Source: Globisporangium splendens (taxonomy: Eukaryota; Oomycota; Peronosporomycetes; Pythiales; Pythiaceae). Taken from it: 64,000 nucleotides of DNA. Every line of letters begins with the position of its first letter. The stretch's first letter is position 1. Location of the stretch: contig VFIW01000149.1 in the NCBI GenBank assembly GCA_006386115.1, positions 1 through 64,000 of the forward strand. Reading direction: 5' to 3'. The position numbers and the translations under genes are program-made. Shown piece by piece: positions 10,316 to 22,136 of this stretch. The notes under the pieces are model-generated. The model was not told the DNA's origin. It saw only the letters and a program-made list of their open reading frames with translations, and searched no databases.

Positions 10316-12007
10316 ATGGTCGAACGCGAGTGGAGAGTCCTGACGGACGAGCAGGCGCTGCTTCTGTCGCCGCGCCGAGATCGGTTGCAGGAGTTGCCAC
10401 AACCCACGGCGCGCGATGAGTTCCGTACGCAGCAGCCTCCTTGGCAGTGCCATCTTGACGAAATGAGCGAGACGTCGCTTGATCCCTTTGACGAACTAAT
10501 TCGCACTCTGGACGACGAGTTGCCATGCGACGGCGACGCGGTGTCTCTTGTCCATGTTGACGGCACACATGGTGAGAACAGCGTTCACGTCGCAATCCTA
10601 CCAATGGGTCCTGCGCCGAAATCCATCGCGCGGTGCGATTCACCGACGCCCCGACAAGTGGATCCGAGTGCGAGTAGAAGCCAGGAGCTCGTCATAACGT
10701 GCTCCGCTCGCGCAGCCGCTTACCGGGAGAGCAACCGCAAACGCACAGGGCGCGCGTGCGGAGAGCCGAAAGCCGAGATCGCTCGGCTACGTGAAGAGAT
10801 TTCTCAGCTGGAGACGAAGCTTTATGCTTGGAGAGAGTTTTGGAAGCGCTCACACAAAACCATGGAGCAACAGCGCGCGATCGGGATGTATTTAAACACA
10901 TGGACCGCGGCGTCGGCTGCGAGTAGCGGCGCATTTCAGTGGAAGGAAGTTGCAGCACGACAACGAGAAGAACTGAGTGCGTCGGAGGCGGAGCGCGAGC
11001 GGCTGAGGTCACAACTGCAAATGCACAAGAAGCTGACGCGTGCGATCCAGAGACTCATAAAGAAGCGAGAAGAATCAATGGCGGTGAGTGCGTTAGTGTT
11101 GATGCTTTGTGGTTGAACTGATTCCACACACAGTAGTGCGCTAACCTGATATGCTATTCATGATTCTTCAGAGTTTACCAGAAGATTTTCGCCCTCCTTT
11201 TCAAGTAAACCCTCACTTCGTTTTGCCTGGCTGCACGTCGGAATTAGAGGAGCTCCTAGCCACCAACAAGGCAATGTCCACTAGCGTCAGAAAGATTCAC
11301 GAACTGATTACTTCTCGGAGTGCAGGACGTGCTGCCTTCCGAGCCTGGGCGGTGAAGCAAGAGATTGAAGACGGCATGTTCGTGGAGTTTGCCGATTGCA
11401 ATGTTGCCCCATTTGACAGGAAGCTCATTTGCAATACGCTGCAAAGCTTTAGTATTAAGCAGGCTAATGATTTGGATGTCCAAGAGGTACGTTCTGCGAA
11501 TATTTGATCATTTCCCCTTCCTTCTTCTAAATTAAACGCTTGTATCTGGCATAGTACTTCCGGAATGCCGAGGACACATGTCTTCAGCAATTCGTTGCTG
11601 GGAAACCGTCACACAGCGTGCGGATCAGGGAAGCTTCGCGTTGCATCCACAGTGAGGCGTTTTCTGCGTTCATCATTACTCGGGCCATACATCCGCTAGA
11701 CAGATCGGGTAAGCCCCTCGCGCGATTGCTCGAGCGACGGTGGATCATCGTGAGCGGCAACACGCACGGCAGTGGCGATACCGACAGCGGTTTTTGCGAG
11801 AACGCAGCAGTGATTCAATCGTATTTTATGATGCGACCTGAAGTTGCTAACAATGGCAGTGATGGATCCTGGAATCGCCACGCGCTCGAGCAGGCAACGA
11901 TACCGACTTTGGACGGCGTATTTACAGCTGCGGCTGGAATGTTTCTGACAGCACTTGTAAATGAAGGCGCCAAGAAGAACAGATATGGACCGTGGCCAAA
12001 GCCCTAA
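10316..12007 (+). CDS. M96 mating-specific-like protein (basic/coiled-coil N-terminus), 3 exons
   Basis: Exons read as 10316-11083, 11172-11486 and 11555-12007, with GTGAGT..CAG and GTACGT..TAG introns, both phase 0. The ATG at 10316 (GCCATGG context) was chosen over an in-frame ATG at 10259 because the sequence between them is a CT-rich leader. The protein has an acidic N-terminus, then a basic segment leading into a coiled coil (YRESNRKRTGRACGEPKAE, IARLREEISQLE), a feature of a large oomycete family containing M96 (a mating-induced Phytophthora protein) and resembling a bZIP start. The C-terminal half (exons 2-3) is a globular domain of about 250 residues seen in that family. Function is unknown; assignment rests on recognised architecture, not a search. 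Confidence 0.6.
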
Positions 12008-12405
12008 GAGCGCTAGAAGAAGACGTATTTTTTCTTTGGTATACAACAGACACACACGACGGCCAAGCATCAGCATTTGGTAATATGAAGTTCACTTCTT
12101 CAGTACGCACTTTGTGGCCAAGTTTAAAAGACAGGCAACATCGTCAGTGTGTCGCGTGTCTATCGAGTGTACGTCAATTACAAGATATGCCCACTGCGCA
12201 AACTGTCTGCCCCAATGAGAATATCTGGAATCCGTGCTCGGCTTCGTGTGATTAGATTCTAGTAGAGATACATGACACAGACGGGAACGTTCGAGGGCCC
12301 ACCTTCATACTGTGCATTGCAAATTATGCTTTCGCACAACTTGTTGTCCACAATATGGTGACCTGAACGGAGCTGACTGTGCCCATTAATTGTTGATTAA
12401 TGTCT
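12008..12405. other. Convergent intergenic spacer
   Basis: Holds only the 3' flanks of the M96-like gene (plus) and the dehydrogenase (minus). No further gene, repeat or clear structure was seen. Confidence 0.6.
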
Positions 12406-13431
12406 TCAAGTGCACTTTCCAGACTTTGTCGATGGCGATGCCTTGAAGTCAAATGCCAGCTTGGCGAGTTGTTCGCTTTGCTCCCACAAGTGGGTAGCCG
12501 TGGTCTCGCATTTCGCGTGCGCGGCCGGGTCTTCCCTGGCCGGATAGCCCCACATACCGAAGAACACACTGCTGGGACCATAGAACTCGCCTCCTTGGAC
12601 GCCTGGTGCCGTCGCAGCATATAGAGTTGGCAGCGCTCCCATCGCCGCATCTTGGGAAAATGGCGAGAAGCTGAACGTACTCCAGAAAGCGCGTCCGAGC
12701 CAGTTGGAGCGCTCTGACGGTGGCCCCATGATGTTGGTGGCCGCGTAGCCCGGATGACAGCTCAGGGAGATCACGTTCGTGATGCCGTGAGCCTTGAGAC
12801 GCCGATCCAGTTCCAGCGCGAACGTCAGGTTGCATAACTTCGTCTGGCCGTATGTGATCATCGCCTGGTACGTCTCTTGTGTCGCCATCACGCTGTCCGT
12901 ATCTAACTGCACAAAACGGTGCGAGAGCGAGCTGATGTTCACGATCCGAGAAACGCCGTCCGTGCGCTGCAAGATGCCGAGGAGATAGTGCGTGAGTGCG
13001 AAATGGCCCAAGTAGTTGGTCGCGAACTGCCGTTCAATGCCATCCACAGTGAGGTCGTACGAGATCCCCATGATGCCCGCATTGTTGACCAAGAGGTCGA
13101 GGCGGCTGTGGGTCTTGAGAAATTTTCTCGCAAACGCCTTGACGCTTTGCAGGTCACTCAGATCGAGCTTCAGGTACTTGACCGATCCGCCATTGGCTTG
13201 TGCTGCAGCAGCGTCTCGGATCCGTTCCTCGGCTTGCCGCATCCGCAGCTCTTGGGGACAAGCGACCACGACATGGACGCCATGACACGCCAACGCGAGC
13301 GCTGCCTCGAAGCCAATGCCAGAGCTGCCACCGGTGACAATTGCGACCTTCCCTTGAAGCGAGCCGATCTGTGACGCGTCCCAGTTCATCGGCACGGGAA
13401 TCTGTTTTTGAGAGTTGCTGCTGGAGATCAT
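12406..13431 (-). CDS. Short-chain dehydrogenase/reductase, retinol-dehydrogenase-like
   Basis: A single-exon protein of 341 residues from the ATG at 13431. It has the Rossmann NAD(P) motif TGGSSGIG near residue 34, the structural NNAG motif followed by IMG, a catalytic serine in NISSLSHRF and the catalytic YGQTK (YxxxK) motif, in the right order and spacing for a classical SDR. The length and the HPGYAATN segment after the active site fit the retinol dehydrogenase/WWOX-like branch that acts on lipophilic alcohols or ketones. The substrate cannot be predicted. No signal peptide or membrane helix is visible. An initiator-like element lies about 50 bases upstream. Confidence 0.9.
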   Translation of the reverse strand: MISSSNSQKQIPVPMNWDASQIGSLQGKVAIVTGGSSGIGFEAALALACHGVHVVVACPQELRMRQAEERIRDAAAAQANGGSVKYLKLDLSDLQSVKAFARKFLKTHSRLDLLVNNAGIMGISYDLTVDGIERQFATNYLGHFALTHYLLGILQRTDGVSRIVNISSLSHRFVQLDTDSVMATQETYQAMITYGQTKLCNLTFALELDRRLKAHGITNVISLSCHPGYAATNIMGPPSERSNWLGRAFWSTFSFSPFSQDAAMGALPTLYAATAPGVQGGEFYGPSSVFFGMWGYPAREDPAAHAKCETTATHLWEQSEQLAKLAFDFKASPSTKSGKCT

Positions 13432-13475
13432 TGAGAAGAGAGAGAATCGATAACTTGGGCTTTAAGCAGGAAAGG

Positions 13476-13493
13476 GGAATTTGGTAAATGAGA
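13476..13493 (-). promoter_or_regulatory. Oomycete-type initiator of the SDR gene
   Basis: Minus strand CTCATTTACCAAATTCCCC, a good match to the oomycete initiator (TCATTYYNCA followed by A/T-rich TTT/TTC), 45-60 bases before the ATG. Confidence 0.65.
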
Positions 13494-14617
13494 ATGGATA
13501 TGCTAAGCCACGGCACGAAAGATCTCATAGCCGAGTTGAGATCGTGCAGCTAGATTGGTATGGGGTATGCGGACGCGACAGATGGTATGACAGTGACGAC
13601 CAAGCGATTCACAAGTCAAGTCCGGGTTTGCATCCTGAAGAGCCGCACAGGCGCTGCTGGAGAATAGACTATTCACCAATATGATCCATGTGTTTACCAC
13701 AACGGAGTCGTATGGCGCTGTCCAAAAGGAAGATTGATTAGTTCAGAAACACGACTAGATGCTTACTGGCGGTACATTCCAGCCGCTCGATAAAGGAAAG
13801 GCGCACCCACAATTGTATAGTGTGATGGATGACTGCATTGAGATGACGCCAACAGAGGCATTAAACAGGATTAGTGGGGTGAATCAGAGATCAAGTTTGT
13901 CATCGGCGAACAAACTTGCTACGTTCGGATTTTATTGAATTGCGTACTTACTAATCAGGATTCGTTTCCTGATGCTTCTAGCTGTTTAATAGGTTGTTGG
14001 AGGTTGCACTGCCAGCCAAATGCCTGCAAAACTGCCAGAATAGAGTGTGCATGTAGGTAAACAAATGAGAGTTTTCCTAGCATCATTGCCATCTTCTCAA
14101 ACAACACCCACCATAGAAAGCGAGAAAATCCACTAAAACTCCTAATGGTACTGTACCAGCTGAGGGTATCTTAGTCCTCCATCCATCGGTCGTCTACGAT
14201 CCGGGATGGACATCCCTGCACCGAGAACCAAGCGACAGGATGAACCGCACGAGTTTCTCCCACTTACTGGACAGACTCAAAAGAAAGAGAGACGTTATCG
14301 TCTACATGTGGACATAAACGAGCAAATGAGCCGGCCGCATGTTTATCGCCAGCAAACGGAAAAATGCTTACAGGACGTTCACTCTGCAAGCAAATCAACC
14401 TCAGAGGCAAACAAGGAGACTGCAAAAAATCCAGCATAGCCATACATGTGTCATGAAAATCCATTTTACATCTTGTTTATCGCAGTCAAATGGTCAAACG
14501 ATTACATGAGTAGGGATGTGACTTTTTTCTCACAGTATTTAACACGATGCATTTTACCAGCGTTAATAACAGTATTTAACATTTAAAACAAGTGGGACAA
14601 ACAGTACCGTCGTGCAG
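13494..14617. other. Intergenic region, 1.1 kb
   Basis: No supported gene. AT-rich near 14510-14600, where GTATTTAACA-type motifs recur just before the inverted repeat arm at 14618. Confidence 0.5.
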
Positions 14618-14714
14618 GTTGTCGCAGTTGTTCACCGTTGTTCACACATTGGTGTGAAAAACCGCATTTTACTGTTAAATACTCATTGTCGCAGTATTTA
14701 ACTGTGAAATTCAC
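14618..14714 (+). repeat. Inverted repeat arm, left of glycosyltransferase gene
   Basis: 97 bp whose reverse complement occurs at 19589-19686 with only scattered mismatches (GTTGTCGCAGTTGTTCAC, AAAACCGCATTTTA, TTAAATACTCATTGTCGCAG, TTTAACTGTGAAATTCAC). Contains its own palindrome around CACATTGGTGTG. Confidence 0.8.
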
Positions 14715-14815
14715 AACCTAAGATGGAGGATGTGTGTACCCATGTCATGCTGCCATTGACAGCACAACATGGGTGCGCACATCCTCCTTCTCCCTCACTC
14801 GCATGGCTCCCCTAG

Positions 14816-14832
14816 TTCATTCCGCAATTTCC
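14816..14832 (+). promoter_or_regulatory. Oomycete initiator of the glycosyltransferase gene
   Basis: TTCATTCCGCAATTTCC matches the oomycete Inr plus flanking promoter region closely and lies 47-63 bases before the ATG at 14879, giving a short leader. Confidence 0.75.
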
Positions 14833-14878
14833 TCCGCAGCAAGCAACGAAGAGAAGAAGAAGGAAGAGAGAGTGCGCC

Positions 14879-17800
14879 ATGTCCACCGACGCCCCCGCCG
14901 CCGACACTGGCGACGCCGTGTCCAGCAGCACCAAGGTACGCAGCGAGTGCGCATCCGCACTCTCTTTCTCGCGTGTTTGTTTGGGTGTCCATGCAGTCAT
15001 GTGTTACGAGTGTGTAGCGTGCATGAGTTTGTGTATCTATGCGTGTGTGTGCTCGCTTTGTGTATGGTGTATCGTTTTGGGCTGTCTGTGTAGTAACTCG
15101 TTATGTGTGCATGTGCCTAAATTTTCTGTGGCGTTGTGTGTATTTGTGCTGGTTGTGATGGTGTAGTTAAAGTTTACGCGCGCGCTGCAAGCGATTCGCG
15201 ACGAAACGAAGAAGACGCGCGACAAGTTGGAGACGCTTGCCGATGTCGTGCAGGCGCTCGCGGCGTTTGACCGCGATGGTCACATCAAGATGCAGTTCGA
15301 TGACGACGATGACCGGTACGACATTGAGACGATGCAAAATCAGTCGCAGGACCGCGTCGAGTACGCCGACAAGCTGCTGCACACCGAAAGTGAGCGCGAG
15401 GAGCCCGTGCATGACGTGCCCAAGATGAACGTGTGCATCATGATTGTCGGCACGCGTGGAGATGTGCAGCCGTTCATTGGTATCGCCAAGCGGCTGCAGC
15501 AGGACGGCCATCGTGTGCGACTTGCTACGCACGCAGTGTACCGCGACTTTGTCACGGAGTATGGCGTCGAGTTCTATCCATTGGGAGGAGATCCGAAAGA
15601 GCTCGCGGCGTACATGGTCAAGACAGGTGGTCACTTGATCCCCGTCAAGCTTGAAACAATTCAAAAAGATGTGCCGCGCAATCTGCAGATGATCGAAGAG
15701 ATTCTGCACTCGACGTGGCCAGCGGTCTCGGAGCCTGATCCGGAAGCTGGCGGCCCAGGGGTCCCAGGCGAGCCGTTCCGGGCGCAAGCGATCATCTCCA
15801 ATCCTGTCACGTACGGCCACATTCACGTCGCAGAGCGTCTCGGCGTGCCACTGCACATCATGTTTCCGCAACCATGGGTCCCGACAACAGCGTTTCCGCA
15901 CCCGCTGTCCAACCTCGAGTACAACAACAAATCGTCCAAGATGAACTACTTGTCGTACAAACTCGTGGATCTGCTCATGTGGCAAGGCACGGAGGGCATC
16001 GTGAACGAGTTCCGAACCGAGGTGCTCGGGCTGCTCAAGATCCGCAAGGGCGATGGTGGCCGAGATATGCTGCTGGACCTTGCGATTCCACACGCATTCA
16101 TGTGGAGTCCGGCACTGGTGCCAAAGCCAACGGATTGGGGCAAGATCTACGACGTCATCGGCACTGTGACGCTGAAAGAAGCTGGACCCAAGTACACGCC
16201 GACTCCTGAACTGGAAGCTTTCCTGGGCAATGACGGCGGTCCAATCTTTGTCGGCTTTGGGTCGATGGTCATCGAGGACCCGAAGAAGACAACGTCCATG
16301 ATCACCGAGGCTGCGAAGCTTGCAAACAATGCGCGCGTGCTGATCCAGTCAAGTTGGAGCGATATGGCCGCCGGTCTCGATATGACAGAAAACATCATGT
16401 TCCTGGGCAACTGTCCTCATGACTGGTTGATGCCGCGTGTGTCTGCTGTGGTGCATCATGGTGGTGCTGGTACGACGGCGGCTGGCTTGTTGGCGGGGAA
16501 GCCGACTTTCATTATACCGTTCTTCGGCGACCAGCCTTTCTGGGGCCGCGCGGTCATGACCGCTGGTGTGGGTGTCGAACCATGCCCAATCGCAGAGCTG
16601 ACGGTCGAGAAGTTGCGTGTAGCGTTTGAGGGTCTTCAAAGTCCTGAGCTTCGTGAAAATGCAATGCGAATCCGTGAAGTCATGAACAGCGAGGACGGAG
16701 TCGAGGGTGCGGTGGATAGTTTCTATCGAAATCTGCCACTCAGCGGGATGCGCTGTGACTTGGGTTGCAAGCGCATTGCTGCAAAATGGAGCCAAAAGGA
16801 TAAACTCAAGCTCTGTGTGCAGTGCGAATTTGTGATCACGTCGCGACAGGAGAACTCGTCCACAGATATTGTCGATTACCACGCCGTCGACTACACTGCA
16901 CGCGGTCCAGATTCCGCGTTGGAAGGTGCTGCGGCAGGTATGGGTGCGTTCGTTCATGAACTTGGCAGTGGCGTCAAGGATATCTTGATCAAGCCAGCGC
17001 AGGGATATCGCGACGAAGGCGCGAAGGGTGCCGTGATTGGCCTGATGAAAGGCATTGGCGGCATCTTCATTCGTCCTGTGCAGGGTGCGGCGTTGTTTGC
17101 CGACCACATTGCGACGGGTCATTATAACGGAAGCCGCGGTTCCGAAGATCGCAAGAAAGGGACGGTGTTTATGGAAAACAAACTGTTCCGCAATGCGATC
17201 GGCAGCAGTAAGGTACCGGAGGCACACACGGCTGTGATGAATCCCGACGAGCACGTCGAGGTCAACCGAAAGTCGAGCGATCGTCAGCAAGTTGCGATCC
17301 ACTTGTCTTCGGAAGAAAAGCTCAAATTCGAGGCCAAGTTCAACGAGATCATGGCCAAGCGCAGCGCGGACACTGAAGCCAACGATTTGGTTGTCGCAAA
17401 GAGCAGATCAGCCAAGGAGAATGCGGCTCCCGTGCTGGCAGCGCACCTTGTCGTGAGCTCTGCTGAGTTCAACGACCAAGGTGGCATTGATATCCGATTC
17501 CGGAATGGAAGTGCCGTCGACAAGTTGTTGGGTGAAGCCGAATTGCACAGCTTAGAAGAACTCTCGCATGTCGAGACCACCGCGCAGGAAAATTTGTATG
17601 CGAGCGTGCAGGGCAAGAAGGTGCCTCCAATGAACATTTGCATGATGACGACGGGAAGCTGGGGTGAGAGTGTGCAGCAGTATGTCGCGATCGGGTTGCG
17701 TCTCAAGCGCGACGGCCATCGTGTGCGTATCGCGACCAACAGTGGTTTCCGCGACCGCATCATCGCCGCTGGCCTCGAGTTTTATCCTCTTGGAGGCCGC

Positions 17801-19474
17801 GCGACGACAACGGGCAAGCTCTTGCAATACCTATACGAAAAGAACCTAAATGAGTGCAAGAAGAAGAGCTTCTTTGATCATTTCCGCATGCAAGAGGCAT
17901 TCCCAGAAGTGCAAGATCTCAAAGATCTGATGTCCTCGCTCTGGCCAGCGTGTGTCGAAGTGGACCCGCTGGCGCCTGGAAACTTGTTCCGTGCCGATGC
18001 GATCATCTCGCATCCGTTCATGTTTGGCCAGACGGCGGTCGCGGAACGACTGGGTGTGCCGCTCCACTGCATGAGCTACAACCCACTGTCCCGTACGCAA
18101 GCGTTCCCGCACCTCATGAGCGCGTCACTGACGCTCAGCAAGCCGTACCGGTACGCGCCAACGAACTCGATCTCGTACGATGTCATTGGCAACACCATGT
18201 GGACGGGCATGAAGGATCTCTTGGACGAGTTCCGCGCGTCCATGGGTCTCTCAGGTAAGAGTGTTGGTGCCAATTTGCTCGCCGAGTGGCGCGTGCCGCA
18301 CTCGTACTTGTGGAACCTGGAGTTGCTCCCAAAGCCACTGGACTGGGGACGCGAAATCAATATCACAGGGTACGTGGAATTGGAGCAGGAGCACGTGCAA
18401 GAAGACGAAGGCCAAGCAGCAGCGTTGCAGAAAGTGGAGTCGTTTGTCTCCAGCGAGCCGTCAATGCCGGCCATTTACTTTGGGTTTGCACGCGCCGAGT
18501 GGGATCCGCGCCACATTCGGGATCTCTTGCAAAAGCTCGAAACAACGGCGCGCAAGGTGAACGTCCGGGTAATTTTCCAGACCTGCGAAGAGAACAATGA
18601 ATTCCCACTGCACGCGACTGACACAGTATTGGAAGTGAACCAAGCGCTCCCAGCCAAGCACATTCTCAAGCACGTCAATGCTGCGCTGCATTGGGGCGAC
18701 CTGTCGATCACCTCGGCCGTGCTCGCAGCGGGCAAACCTGCGTGTGTGATCGCGCGCAACATCACTCAGCGCCTGTGGGGACAAGCACTCGTCAATGCTG
18801 GCGTCGGTGTCGAGCATTTGGAAACCGATATGCTCTCGGTGGGCAACATCGGAAATGTGTTCTGTGCGCTTCTCTCCGAGACTCTCGCAGCGAACGCCAA
18901 GCAATTAGCACAAACGTTCTCCCCCTCGGATGCCGTCGAGAACGCCGTAACTGCGTTTTACGCTAACTTGCCGCTCACAGCGATGACCTGCGACTTGGAC
19001 CCGACTCGCCTTGCGCGCATCTACGACCCTGTGAACCAGTTGAAGCTGTCGTACGAAGCACATGTCGTGGTTCGACAGCTCAACCCGGCCGACGCCTCGA
19101 ATGATCTCAAGTACAAGCCCATGCAGTACTCGCTGCACCATCCCCCACGCCTGTCGATGCGTGGCTTGAAGGATGACGTCGCTGCCGCGCGTGGTCTCAT
19201 AGGCGGCTTCGACGCGCAGCAGCGGCTGCCGCTGTACACATACGACGTCATTGACACGTCGGCGCCAGCGACCAGCAGCAACCCGATCCTGTCTGCTGCT
19301 CCGGTCGCCAAGCTGCGCGGCAAGCTGAATCGGTACCAGAGCATGGCCATAAACGTCATCGAGACGCCTGCGTTCTGGTCCTCGGAGGCCGAAGAGCACA
19401 CCGAGACCGCCAAGATCCACGAGACGTACGAGAAGATTCTTCTCGACCGCGAGAAGCCATTCCTGCACCATTAA
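14879..19474 (+). CDS. Double sterol/lipid UDP-glycosyltransferase with degenerate second half
   Basis: Exon 1 is 14879-14935 (19 residues), intron 14936-15166 (GTACGC..TGTAG, GT-rich), exon 2 15167-19474; about 1454 residues. Residues about 106-500 form a complete glycosyltransferase of the ATG26/sterol 3-beta-glucosyltransferase type: N-terminal GTRGDVQPFIGIAKRL and nucleotide-sugar site HHGGAGTT at about 449 followed by GLLAGKPT and FFGDQPFWG. A linker with a glycine-rich KGIGGIFIRPVQGA segment follows. From about 841 a second copy starts (MNICMMTTGSWGES); its sugar-nucleotide motif has become LHWGDLSITSAVLAAGKP near 1194, so the HHGGAGTT loop is lost while the fold signature stays. Inference: one active and one regulatory or lipid-binding pseudo-catalytic half. 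No signal peptide is visible, so it is probably cytosolic or membrane-peripheral. Confidence 0.85.
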
Positions 19475-19588
19475 CGATTCGTCAGTAAGTGCGCCGTGAG
19501 TAAGTGTGCTGTCTAGTTGCGTTAAGTTCGGAATGATTTTTGCTGATTTGATATCACTTTTGAGAGTCACAGAGTCAAAGATAGGGTA

Positions 19589-19686
19589 GTGAATTTCACA
19601 GTTAAATGCTGCGACAATGAGTATTTAACACTAAAATGCGGTTTTTCACAAATTGGTGTGAAAAACTGTGAACAACTGCGACAAAC
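19589..19686 (-). repeat. Inverted repeat arm, right of glycosyltransferase gene
   Basis: 98 bp, the inverted partner of 14618-14714. It starts 115 bases after the glycosyltransferase stop codon. Confidence 0.8.
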
Positions 19687-20049
19687 TACACAACGGTAAG
19701 CAATATAAATTTCAGTAAACTTTCATCTACCGTTTTTTTCAGTTAATTTACCGGCCCCGGTTGGATATAAGTTCTGACCACTTGGGAGAGACGCTGGACA
19801 CAACCATGAAAGACGAGCATCAGCATCGGCGTCGTGACAGATTGAGCCACAGTTCGCGCCACGACTGTGGCAACGGATTGACCCACCGTTTGTGCCGCAC
19901 AAGCAGTCCGCAGCGACGCGGCTCACGGTCCCTCATAAGACGTTGACCTCGACGATAACGAGCTCGGATGACCACCACCCTTCGTGCTGCTTCGTCGCGA
20001 ACCCGCACCCGTTCGTGTATCCGGCAACGAATTGCGAGAAGGAGCTCCA
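19687..20049. other. Intergenic region before solo LTR
   Basis: No supported gene. A stretch near 19940-20049 reads as an open frame that is interrupted by the LTR insertion, but it matches nothing recognised. Confidence 0.4.
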
Positions 20050-20657
20050 TGTAAGAGGCTATCCGAGACAGCCTCAAACACAGCACGCACGCTTGCGCTT
20101 GAGAGGAAGACTTGAGAGGAACTTGGCAAAATTACAACTGAATTGAAATGAGCTTATGGTTCCTGACACTACATGTGAAACACCACTAGGGCTCCTAGAG
20201 GTTTTATGCATAAAACCTAAACATGCAGAAATAAAACTATGAACCTGATATGTAAAACCTTGGGTACACTGAGGTTGAACCTGTGGGATCTTCGAGAAAC
20301 TCGAACTTGAAGTACCGCGGGGATTCTCTGCGAAGTGATTGGCTCTGTCACTCACTTCAGACGGTAGAGACACGTTGGTCTCATCACCAGTGTCGTTTTC
20401 CCCAAGTAGGCACCATCATTCACATGTCTAGAGTACTGTTGTGCGTAATCACGCCGAATCTCAATGATTGCGAGCGACCAACACTCAACTCAGACACAGA
20501 TTGCTCTGACGTCAGACGATGACGTCACCTGTGCATGTGGGGATCACTTTTATGCGTTTCACCCAATATCTTCGCACCCACAATGCACTTCCACAAGGTG
20601 GTGTGTGACACACACAAAGAGCCACCTTGCATGTAATGGCAGCCTTACCTCATTACA
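20050..20657 (-). mobile_element. Solo gypsy LTR, subtype A, with target duplication
   Basis: 608 bp from TGTAAGAGG to CATTACA, the same length as the LTR at 3809-4416. It is flanked by the 5-bp direct repeat CTCCA (20045-20049 and 20658-20662). No gag or pol adjoins it, so it is a product of LTR-LTR recombination. Confidence 0.92.
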
Positions 20658-22136
20658 CTCCAGTAGTAGCTCTTTGCGATTTACTGCTACGGTCGATTGC
20701 AAACTCGATATGCAGATGAACCACGTATTTACCGATATAAAGCACTTTGTCGATATGCCACTGAAAGCTACGAGCAATCCCGCGACGATCTTGCACGAAT
20801 ATGACTAGTATATTAAGAGCGAAGGACCCGGATGGATGTAGCTCGAGCAAAAGATGCCCGTTGTAAAAGTCCGCGAGTGTATGACATGTACTTTGACGTG
20901 CCCAGCGCCAAAACCACGTCGTGTCACTGGAATGCCAAGAACAAATCGAGCCCCCTGCAATTGCCGCGATTTAGAACTATGCGTTCTGAGGGTAGGAGCC
21001 AGCTGCACAAGCTCTGGAAAATTTTGGACGCCAATCAAATCCAGCGGCGAGAAACACGTTTCTTCGCTCGGAGCCTGTGGAACATTTGCAATTGCACCAG
21101 AAGCAGAACGTGCTGGTCATCCCTGGTGGTCGATTCCGCGAGCGCTACTGCTGGAGCTCGTTCTGGATCGTTGAGGGCTTGTAGGTGAGCAACGTGAAGA
21201 ATACCGCGTGCTCGGTCGTGGACAATCTGCTCGAGTATGACGCACAATTTACCTTTGTGCCAAATAGCAGCCGCACCTACTGCTTCACGCGCTCGTAGTC
21301 TCCTATGCCTTCAGAAGTGGTGCGTCTGGTTGTGATGGTGGACAAGGATAACGCCAAGTTATCCCCACCGTCCCTGTCACCATTCTTTGAACAACCGGTC
21401 GAGGGGACCAAGAACACCACGACAATCACCACCACGGATTGAGCCATCGTTCACACCACGACACTCACTAGCGACTTGCCTCAGCCATCGCGGTGGATAA
21501 AGAATCATTTCGCGCATGTTTGTCACGTGGCTATAGTTGGAATTCGTGTTCTATAGTAATGAACAATCCACGAAAAACACGCAAGCGCATGGATAGAGTA
21601 AATGAATAGTGGGAGTCGAGAAGCATTCGTGTTTCAGTCGTGGGGGTGGGTCTTGAGGCATTTTGCAGCGTGGTTGCTCCACTGAGTGCTGGGTATGTGC
21701 TTGCTTCTTTTGTTCACTGTCTTATCGTACTGTTCGGAAAGACTCATACGAATATGTGAGACGTGCGAACTTGTTGTTTGCCATGAAGAATGCAAGTTTA
21801 TGGTTTGGCGGTTGTGCGTTTGATACACGGCGAGCAATCGACCCGCAAAGGTAAGTGTGGTGGGTGTATTCCTCAGTGTTTTTTCGACCTCTCTGCCAAG
21901 CCTTCAACAGCAAAACGATAAACTCGCGGACGCGGACCCGGCGGGGGCTTACTGCACGACGTGAACGAAATCAGCGCGTGCGAATGCGGTGATTTGTGGA
22001 CCGGATCTCATGAGCTTATACAAGCAACGCGTCGGGTGCACCAGGGAATCGTGGAAGTCCATCGGGCTGCTGCTGTTTCATCAATTAGAGAAACGATTAT
22101 GTGGCAGATGGCTACTATAGTAATCGTTCCAGCTAA
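20658..22136. other. Gene-poor decayed region, 1.5 kb
   Basis: No intact gene. A short frame ending at about 21186 (NVLVIPGGRF, then FWIVEGL and a stop) looks like a protein C-terminus and could be the end of a decayed enzyme gene (a class I aminotransferase end is one weak idea). The rest shows nothing recognisable. Confidence 0.35.

Noticed and set aside
15167..16093. Minus-strand open frame of 308 codons
   Set aside because: Antisense shadow of the glycosyltransferase N-terminal half.
21040..21186. Aminotransferase-like C-terminus
   Set aside because: One short frame with a plausible ending but no PLP-lysine or upstream domain; too weak to annotate.
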